A stretch of DNA of 64,000 nt from Pyrus communis (lineage: Eukaryota; Streptophyta; Magnoliopsida; Rosales; Rosaceae), in the NCBI RefSeq assembly GCF_963583255.1, contig NC_084816.1, forward strand, positions 9,315,600 through 9,379,599, written 5' to 3'. Within the stretch, counting starts at the first letter, position 1, and each line of letters opens with the position of its first letter. This document shows positions 57,144 to 64,000 of this stretch, in pieces. Position numbers and translations under genes: made by a program. The notes beneath the pieces were generated by a model. It did no database searches. It was not told the origin of the DNA and saw only the letters and a list, made by a program, of their open reading frames with translations.

Positions 57144-58556
57144 ATGTCTTCTTCTTCTTCCTCAAGGATGATGTGGGAATTCAATCAGGAAGAGAGAGAA
57201 TTGTTTAACGAATCAGAAGCAATGTTCAATCACCAGGGGGTAAGAAATGAGAAGGAAGAGGATAAGGAGCATCAAATGAGAGATGACGAAGTAAGAAAGG
57301 GCAGAGCCTCACATTCCCGTCGAGTCATCCAAGGTGCGGCTCAGATCTGTAGGTCCAGCCGTTCCAGAAACCTTGATAGAAGCAGGCAACGACGAGGTAT
57401 GGAACTCTTGGATGATTATTTTGTTCCTAATAGTGCATTCCCTGATACGTACTTTAGACGTCGTTTTAGAATGGAACGACATTTGTTCAACAAAATCATG
57501 ATTGCTGTTTGCAACCATGATTCTTATTTTGTGCAAAAGAAAGATGCTTTTGGTGCTATGGGTCTACTGCTTGAGCAAAAAATTACTGCTGCCTTGCGGA
57601 TGCTTGCATATGGAGCATCTGCAGACCAAGTGGATGAGATAACGAGGATGGGGAAATCAACCATTCTTGAGTCCCTGATGAGGTTTTGCGGAGCAATCGA
57701 ATCTATCTACACCGCTGAGTACCTCCGCAAACCTACACACATGGACTTGGAGCGGCTGTTGAAGAAGGCGGAGATGCGTGGCTTTCCTGGGATGATTGGA
57801 AGCATTGATTGTATGCACTGGACGTAGAAAAACTGTCCAAGTGCATGGCAAGGCGCTTACGGGGATAGAAAATGAGCAAAAAGTATCATTCTGGAGGCGG
57901 TGACATCTTTTGATACATGGATTTGGCACACCTTTTTCGGGGTCCCAAGAGCTCAAAACGACATCAACGTCCTTGCCCAATCCCCAGTGTTCAACGATGT
58001 CCTGCAAGGAAAGGCACCAAAAGTTACGTATGAGGTCAACGGACGTATGTACGACGGGCCATACTACCTAGCTGACGACATTTACCCGCGATGGTCAACA
58101 TTTGTCAAAACAGTGCCACGTTCGCGGAGTGCAAAGGAAAAACACTTTGCAAGCTGTCAAGAGGGGTGCAAGAAGGATGTGGAGCGTTGTTTCGGTATCC
58201 TCCAAGCTCGCTGGGCGATCGTCAGGGGTGCTGCCAAATTGTTTGATGTAGAGTCGCTTCGATCCATCATGATGACATGCATCATTCTTCACAACATGAT
58301 TGTGGAAGATGAGTACGATTATGAAGCTGTTGATGAATATGAGCCAGACCCGATGAACAATTCAAGAACACGTATATATTGTGCTCATAACGCCACCGAT
58401 GAGCCCGTGCAACATGAGCCATTACAAAGGGATGGACGTTACAATGAAAGGCTCATTCAACGATATACTGCATTTCAAATCCCAGACATGCACAATGCCC
58501 GACAAATTGACTTGATAGAGCACCAGTGGGCATTGAAACAAGCTGAAGATAATTAA
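57144..58556 (+). pseudogene. Harbinger DDE transposase with two in-frame stops
   Basis: One continuous frame of ~470 codons is broken by TAG at 57825 and TGA at 57873. The N-terminal part is acidic/basic with DYFVPNSAFPDTYFRRRFRM and a helix-turn-helix-like AADQVDEITRMGKSTI-type region. The DDE residues are visible: Asp in GMIGSIDCMHW (about residue 222), Asp in YYLADDIYPRW (about 311) and Glu in KKDVERCFGILQARW (about 347). LHNMIVEDE follows, as usual for the DDE_Tnp_4 family. The stops replace the Trp that normally follows MHWxWKNCP and a residue after GDRK. Both fit G-to-A or C-to-T change, as from cytosine deamination. It is otherwise intact, so probably silenced recently. Confidence 0.9.
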
Positions 58557-58559
58557 CTT

Positions 58560-58760
58560 CATTTAGTGTGTTTTTTTGAATTTGGTATGTTTATGTTATT
58601 TTATTTGGTGTGTTTTATTATTTGGTATGTTTATGTAATTTTTTTATGTTTATGTTTATGTAATTCTTAGTATGTTTATGTTTATGTTTATGTTTATGTA
58701 ATTCTTAGTATATGTAATTTTTTTATGTTTATGTTTATGTTTATGTAATTCTTAGTATAA
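58560..58760 (+). repeat. short TATGTTTATG tandem repeats
   Basis: Low-complexity repeats of TTTATGTTTATG and TGTAATTCTTAGTATG between the two converging Harbinger ORFs. Confidence 0.7.
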
Positions 58761-58902
58761 ATAACTTACCAAATTAATTTGAATAAATATTCAAGAAATT
58801 GGAAACAACATAAATAATACAAACAATAAATAATAAATTACAACCCAAAGTGATTGGAAAATTATGGGCTCCGATTACAAAAAATAATCTATTCATCATC
58901 AC

Positions 58903-60227
58903 TTAACCAATTGTGGTGCTAGGATGATCTTCTCTTACGGTGCTAGAACCACCATGGCTTGCTATCGTTTCTCTTGCATGCCTCCTTCGCACCACGTCCG
59001 CTTTCTCTGACTTCCAAAAAAATTTAGAATTTGGAGACTTCCCTTCTAAAGACATGTTCATAATCTCACGATCTTGTTGAGCCCGTCTTTCTTCTCTAAC
59101 ATGTTCCCTTTCTTGCCTAAGTAGCTCTCTTTCTCTCTCATTAGCATAAAATTCTCTCTCAACAGCTGCTGCTTTTGCTGCTTCTCTAGCCTTATCAGCC
59201 TCATCTTTCGCCATTTCCCTCGCCAAAGTCAATTCACCTTGGCGAGTAAGTTCTTCCATGAACTTTGCATAATCATTCTTGGAAGCACCCCCTTTTCTCT
59301 TTGAAGCCTTCTTACCTTGAGGCCTAATTGGATAACGGGTCGAACCTGACGCTTGTTCAGGGAGGGGTGTTTCGGGCACTTCTTCTGCATCATCTTCATG
59401 AACATGATCGGGTGTAGAGTGTAGAGGGGTGTTGTTCATGTGCACTTCTGGACCGACTGGCACAACTCTAAATTTAGGACAATCTTTGACAATTTTCCAA
59501 CATTCCCACCGGTTGAATGATTTATTTTTGCTTTTGGTTTTGGCATCGTACCAAGCTTGTGCTTGAAGTTCCTACACAATAAAAATAAGTAACAAATAAA
59601 TAATACAAATAAATAATTATAATGAAAATAAGTAACAAATAAATAATACAAACAACATAATTATAATGTAAGTCGGTAACAAATAAATAATACAAACCAT
59701 AAATAATAAATTATGTAGGTAACAAATAAATAATACAAACAATAAATAATAAATTATGATGGTAACAAATAAATAATAAATTATGACGGTAACAAATAAA
59801 TAATACAAACAATAAATAATAAATTTTGTACGTAACAAATAAATAATACAAAAAATAAATAATAAATTATGTAGGTAACAAATAAATAATACAAACAAAT
59901 AATTATAATGTAAATTTGGGTATCAAATAAATAATATATTGTTACCTGATCCGAGTAATTTTCCCCACTTCGAATATTACTACTAGCTTGTGCCAAGGTG
60001 TCTCTCCACGTACTAAACGATTGGCTAAGTAATTTCCAACGACTAGACATCGATTCTTTGGTTCTTTTCCCACCAATTTTCTCAAGAAAATTGGTATGAA
60101 TAAGACTTCACATTTCTCGCAACTGCATCTCATTACTCGTAAGCGAACTATGAGTAACTTCAACCCAGCTAGTACACAACGCAACATCTTCAATAAGCGA
60201 CCAATTCGTACCTGCACCAGTGGTCAT
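58903..60227 (-). pseudogene. Harbinger ORF1 (Myb/NAM-associated-like) with one in-frame stop
   Basis: Two exons: 60227-59946 and 59571-58903, joined in phase, ~316 codons. It begins MTTGAGTNWSLIEDVALCTS, a trihelix/SANT-like start (Trp-containing). A TGA at 60108-60110 interrupts after MQLREM where a Trp codon is usual. It resumes SLIHTNFLEKIGGKRTKESM and SSRWKLLSQSFSTW. Exon 2 has QAWYDAKTKSKNKSFNRWEC, a nuclear-signal-like GKKASKRKGGASK and a long charged coiled coil (EREFYANERERELLRQEREH). Such proteins help the Harbinger transposase bind DNA and enter the nucleus. The intron contains the 42-bp array. Confidence 0.82.
59587..59935 (-). repeat. ~42-bp tandem array in the ORF1 intron
   Basis: GGTAACAAATAAATAATACA followed by AACAATAAATAATAAATTAT recurs about eight times, mostly every 42-46 bp. 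It keeps long Tyr/Leu/Phe-rich frames open on the minus strand that are not genes. Confidence 0.88.
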
Positions 60228-60963
60228 TTTGTTGAAAAAAATGGATTCAAACTTTGAGACAAAGAAAGGAATGTGATTGAAAGTAGTTGAGAAAATATGA
60301 AATTGTTGTGTAAGGTAGATGATAATGAGAAGGTATTTATAGAAAAGTAAAAACACTTTTTTTTACAATTCTTTTCAGATTTTTTTTTGAATTTTTTTGA
60401 ATTTTTTACAATTTTTATTCAATTAATTAATCTCTGTCGTTGGATATAAAAAAAATTGAATTCCAACACTCCAGATTGTGCCACGTGTCACAACGGTAAC
60501 TTTTCTTAATTTTAAAACTATTTTTTTTATAAAGAATATTAATATCCACCGTTGATCTCAGATCGAACGGTGGATATTAAATCTGACTTTTTTTTTTTTT
60601 TACCGTTGAGATCGAACGGTCCAAATTAAGTGACCGTTGAGATCTAACGGACCGTGGGAAGCCACGTGGCTTCCCAACGGTAACTGACTGCCTTTTTTTT
60701 TTCTTCTGATTTTTGTGTCGGAGACGCGCCCCCACGCGCGGGTGGGGTGCACGCGCTTGACACAAAAAAAATTAAATATTGCGCTGACGCCAGCCTGGCG
60801 TCACGTCCACCTCGGGCTCTCGGGCTGGCAATCCCCCACAGGCCCAGAGCTCGGGCCTCCCCCTTCGGTCGGGCTGGCCTACGCTGGAGCTGATCCCCTG
60901 GCCCTCGGGCCCTTGTTTTCTCCACTGTCCCCCAAGCCAAACCCAACGCTGGGCTTGCTCTAA

Positions 60964-61240
60964 CAAACTACATAATATCCGGACAGAGGTGATCATGAAT
61001 AAGGACAGGAGGCTCCTCAAGCCAAACAACTTCACTACCAATGGAAATGGCAAACTTAGCTAATTTATGGGCAACCCCATTACACAATCTTGGAACCTGT
61101 TGAAACTGAACCGGAGAGACCAACTCGGCAAAGAAACCAACATCCTTCGCTAGTAGCCCAAAGCCAGAAATATCTGGGGAGGGATTATTAATAGCCATAA
61201 TAGCCAACGCTGAGTGACTCTTGTTTACTAATCGTTGCAA
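60964..61240 (-). pseudogene. LINE-derived RNase H-like (RVT_3) fragment
   Basis: The minus frame reads VNKSHSALAIMAINNPSPDI, then VSPVQFQQVPRLCNGVAHKL, AKFAISIGSEVVWLEEPPVL and LCPDIM. The pattern CNGVAHKLAKFA...WLEEPP is the C-terminus of the RNase H-like domain in plant LINE elements and derived proteins. The 5' part is missing, and the Harbinger element lies directly at its 3' end. Confidence 0.75.
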
Positions 61241-61556
61241 TTGGATAACACATCTATTATTCCGCTAATTTAGATTGACGGAAATGACATACGGGCATTT
61301 TAGTCTCTTTACGTTTTATAAATATATTAATTGAAAATCACTTAAAATTAAAAAATGTAAACACAAAAGCCTAATATCCACAAGAAGATGATAAATATGG
61401 AGAAGATCAAACTAATTACTGAGACTACTTTTCCCACCATCTAATGTGTTGGAGTGTGATTAGGATTTGCTTATTTTATGGTTGAGCTAAAAGTGGTCAA
61501 GTCATGAAATGAGGCAGGTACGAAGATACAATTTGTATTTTGAACACTGTAGTACT
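61241..61556. other. gene-less interval
   Basis: AT-rich sequence with no feature I can support. Confidence 0.4.
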
Positions 61557-61565
61557 CAAAATATA

Positions 61566-62861
61566 GGGTATATTATAAAAAATTACCTCAACTATTGGTC
61601 CAACGACACTTTCATACCTCATCTTTTAAAAAGGACAATGTCATACCTCATCTTACGAATTTGTGTCAATGTCAGACCTCCGTTAGTTTTTCTGTTAAAT
61701 GCTATCGTGGCTAGAGACGGGACCCACTCACTAATCCAACTGGATTTAAAAAAATATTTTTTTTAATAATTAAATATTCAAAAATTAAAAAAAATTAAAA
61801 ATTAAAAAACTAAAAAAAAATAAAAAATGGCCTAAGGGATCCGGCCTTCCCTTCCACGCACACCAACCTTTTTTCTTCTTCTGTTCCACAACCACCAAAC
61901 TTTTCCCTGTCCCCCCAACCTTCCTCCACTACACACTCTCTCTCTCTCTTCTCTTTGTCCTCTCTCTGGGATGCCGTCTCCCTCCTCCATCCCTCTCCCC
62001 ACTCGCACTCGTCCTTCCCTCACCAACACCTCCCAACCCGACCCATCCCTCCCTAGTCCCTCCATACCCAACCTTCTTTCACCACCCCACCGCCGCCTCT
62101 CTTCCTCCATCTTCACCACCCCACTGAAGAAACCAAAAAAACCAAGCAAACAAAAATGCCAAACCCACACCCAAATCCCCTTCCCCTCCTACACAAAAAT
62201 GCCAAACCCACACCCAAATCCCCTTCCCCTCCTACACACCCATCACCCTCCTACCTTCTCTCCACCCAGTCCCTCCTCCAACCTCTCTCCTCCGTCTGAT
62301 TCGCCGTCAACCCCACACCTCCTCCAACCTCTTTCTTCCTCTCGACCTCTCGATTTCCTCCTCCTCTTAGCCGTTAAACCCCTCCTCTCCTTCCCACCTC
62401 CGCTCACTTCGCCTTCAAACCCTTTTCTCCTTCCTCTCTCCGTTGCTCTCCTCCTCGACATCTGTGGTTGCAGAGAGAAAAAGGAGTTAGAGTAGGAGAC
62501 AGAGAGAGAGAAAGAGAGAGAGAATGGAGAAGATAAAGAGAAGAGAGAGAAAAGGGTTGGTGCGGGTGGAAGAAAGGAAGGCTCGCAACCCTAGGCCTTT
62601 TTTATTTGTTTAGTTTTTTAATTTTTAATTTTTTTAATTTTTGAATATTTAATTATTAAAAATATGTTTTATTATTTTTTAATCCAATTGGATTAGTGAG
62701 TGGGTCCCATCTCTAGCCACGTCAGCATTTAACAGAAAAACTGACGGAGGTCTGACGTTGGCACAAATTCGTAAGACGAGGTATGACATTGTCATTTTTA
62801 AAAGATGAGGTATGAAAGTGTCGTCAAACCAATAGTTGAGGTAGCTTTTTCTTATTTACCC
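61566..62861. mobile_element. Mutator-like element with long TIRs and GC-rich interior
   Basis: Inverted repeats of about 280 bp start GGGTATATTATAAAAAATTA (left) and GGGTAAATAAGAAAAAGCTA (right, reverse complemented). They share CCTCAACTATTGG, ACACTTTCATACCTCATCTT and GGACCCACTCACTAATCCAA. The flanks CAAAATATA (61557-61565) and CAAAACATA (62862-62870) are a 9-bp duplication with one mismatch. The interior (61840-62600) is C-rich with a frame from 61971 (MPSPSSIPLPTRTRPSLTNT) to 62495 rich in Pro, Ser and Leu. This may be a captured 5' gene region, but I cannot name a parent. A CACACCCAAATCCCCTTCCC segment is duplicated in tandem (about 62165 and 62208). Confidence 0.85.
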
Positions 62862-62870
62862 CAAAACATA

Positions 62871-63365
62871 TATATATATATATATTTAAAACGTAAAGTA
62901 TTAGTGAGCTTTAGTTGAAAATTTTCTCAAAGATGTATGCTTATTTGAGGAACAATCTTGTAGGTTATTTTAATTGTATTTTGACAGGACTATCTATTTT
63001 TTAGATCTTTCTTTTATCTATTTTTTTAAAATCTCCTCTAATATATTCACAACAAATATCTCAAATCGAAAATTATATGAGGAGTAAATGATGGTCATTT
63101 TAGGGTTTCTTGGAAGTATTATATTCATAAAGTGTCTTCACCATAAAGTGTCCTCCAAATAAAACTATATAGAGGTTCTCGTAACCATGTACAGTATATG
63201 TATGTAAGAGCCTAATTTATATAAGGTATAAGTTTGGCACAAACAAAGTCCTTGTGGTTATAGAGAAACCTCAAGTCATTTTATTCTCCTTATCTTATGA
63301 TAATTATGGTTATAATCTTCTTTTTCTATGTTGCATAGTTAAGGATAATGTTGTATTCTCTGTTA
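62871..63365. other. gene-less interval
   Basis: A short TA run (about 62868-62885) and AT-rich sequence. Nothing else seen. Confidence 0.4.
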
Positions 63366-63820
63366 GGAGAATGAGCTCATTCTCTCACTTGCAAATAATG
63401 TATCTTTATCGTAAAAATTTCAAGATCAAAACCGTTCAATCTCTTAATAATGAGAGAGCTGTGGAGGAGAATTGGAATAATGAGAAGAAGAGGCCCCCTA
63501 AATCATGGTAGTATTTATTTGTAGATTATCCTCACAATAATCATTCGAATCGAATATAGTTTAGTCATCTACATGTATCAAACAACCAACAATATAGGTA
63601 CTAAGTAACATATTAATGACAAACCGTTTATTTGTTTGATACATTTGAATGACTAATTAAACAATATCTGATACGAATGATTTTTTTTGTTTCTAAAGAT
63701 AATCTTCAAATAAAGATTAATAGATTGGACAGTATCTAGTCACAAAAATTTTATGGTAAAGATACATCATTTGTAAGTGAGAGAATGATCTCATTCTTTA
63801 AAGTGAGAGAACCTTATGCG
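63366..63820. mobile_element. foldback (MITE-like) element
   Basis: AGAATGAGCTCATTCTCTCA, then CTTGCAAATAATGTATCTTT (left) is mirrored by the reverse complement of AAGATACATCATTTGTAAGT and GAGAGAATGATCTCATTCTT (right). A second inner pair, CATGTATCAAACAA versus TTGTTTGATACATTTG, shows that nearly the whole 450 bp can fold into one imperfect stem. No ORF of note. Confidence 0.7.
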
Positions 63821-64000
63821 GAGGAATGCAAGTAATTATAACTTCCATCAAACACCACGACTTTTGAATAGAGTAGTGCTAAATTACGCCATCACTATTA
63901 CTAGTGCCACTAATTACTCAACCAGAAAGAGAGTCCACAGAGAGGGAGATCTGATTCGGCAGATTGCTTTTGGCACCGTTGAGCTGTTGTTAGGGTTGTG
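63821..64000. other. window edge, no supported feature
   Basis: The last ~100 bp become less AT-rich (GAGAGTCCACAGAGAGGGAG) and could be the leader of a gene lying beyond the window. Confidence 0.25.

Larger units (their letters stand above)
56360..60960. mobile_element. PIF/Harbinger transposon with complete ends
   Basis: The left end is GAGCAACTCCAGCGTTGGAG and the right end, reverse complemented, is GAGCAAGCCCAGCGTTGGGT. TAA flanks both ends (56357-56359 and 60961-60963), the standard 3-bp Harbinger duplication. Two convergent ORFs are present: the DDE transposase (plus) and a NAM-associated/Myb-like ORF1 (minus). Both carry in-frame nonsense codons. Subterminal regions hold repeated GCCACGTGTCATAATCTG words (56590-56990), probable transposase-binding or stem sequence. 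Confidence 0.95.

Noticed and set aside
59617..60050. Tyr/Leu/Phe-rich minus-strand frames of 70-93 codons
   Set aside because: Generated by the 42-bp A/T repeat in the Harbinger ORF1 intron.

Overview
The window is plant nuclear DNA from a eudicot, most likely a rosaceous tree (apple/pear type). The reasons are intron-rich genes with GT/AG junctions, four Cassandra TRIM copies with 5S-rRNA-like LTRs, and dense nested DNA transposons. The species call is an inference; nothing here names the organism.

Only four host genes look intact. A TIR-NBS-LRR (TNL) immune-receptor gene lies on the minus strand at 23101-27876 (six exons, about 1386 residues). A FIT-type bHLH iron-deficiency regulator lies on the plus strand at 40879-42377 (four exons, 322 residues). 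SMG8, a factor of nonsense-mediated mRNA decay, lies on the minus strand at 45697-50350 (four exons, about 1220 residues). A chloroplast Cu/Zn superoxide dismutase (CSD2 type) lies on the plus strand at 51222-54926 (eight exons, 219 residues) and carries a probable miR398 site. SMG8 and CSD2 are divergent neighbours.

Layout. 1-8.3 kb: a possible first exon, a hAT-like element, and a nested hAT-like composite holding two Cassandras and a ~345-bp tandem array that flips orientation. 8.3-9.8 kb: a Pack-MULE with an ARM-repeat gene fragment. 9.8-11.05 kb: a broken copy of the TNL upstream region and first exon. 11-19 kb: a large inverted repeat of Copia-like and other retroelement fragments around a rearranged Cassandra. 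19-23 kb: LTR remnants, a PPR pseudogene and two very long pure TTC/GAA arrays. 23-28 kb: the TNL gene. 28.3-36.6 kb: a second palindrome whose arms carry the promoter and 5' coding end of FIT, with a rearranged Cassandra at its centre and a 5.6-kb CACTA transposon in its right arm. The CACTA element carries a captured ADP-glucose pyrophosphorylase exon. 36.6-40.8 kb: LTR and MITE remnants. 40.9-55 kb: the gene-rich part (FIT, SMG8, CSD2). 56.4-61 kb: a complete-ended PIF/Harbinger element with nonsense-broken ORFs, inserted beside a LINE RNase H remnant. 61.6-62.9 kb: a second MULE. 63.4-63.8 kb: a foldback element.

The most unusual structure is the FIT-derived palindrome. It places a copy of the FIT promoter and 5' end upstream of the TNL gene in the same direction, about 10 kb from the real FIT gene, and shares 30-36 nt of uninterrupted identity with FIT mRNA. 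It could be a small-RNA source, a captured promoter, or simple debris; expression and small-RNA data would decide.
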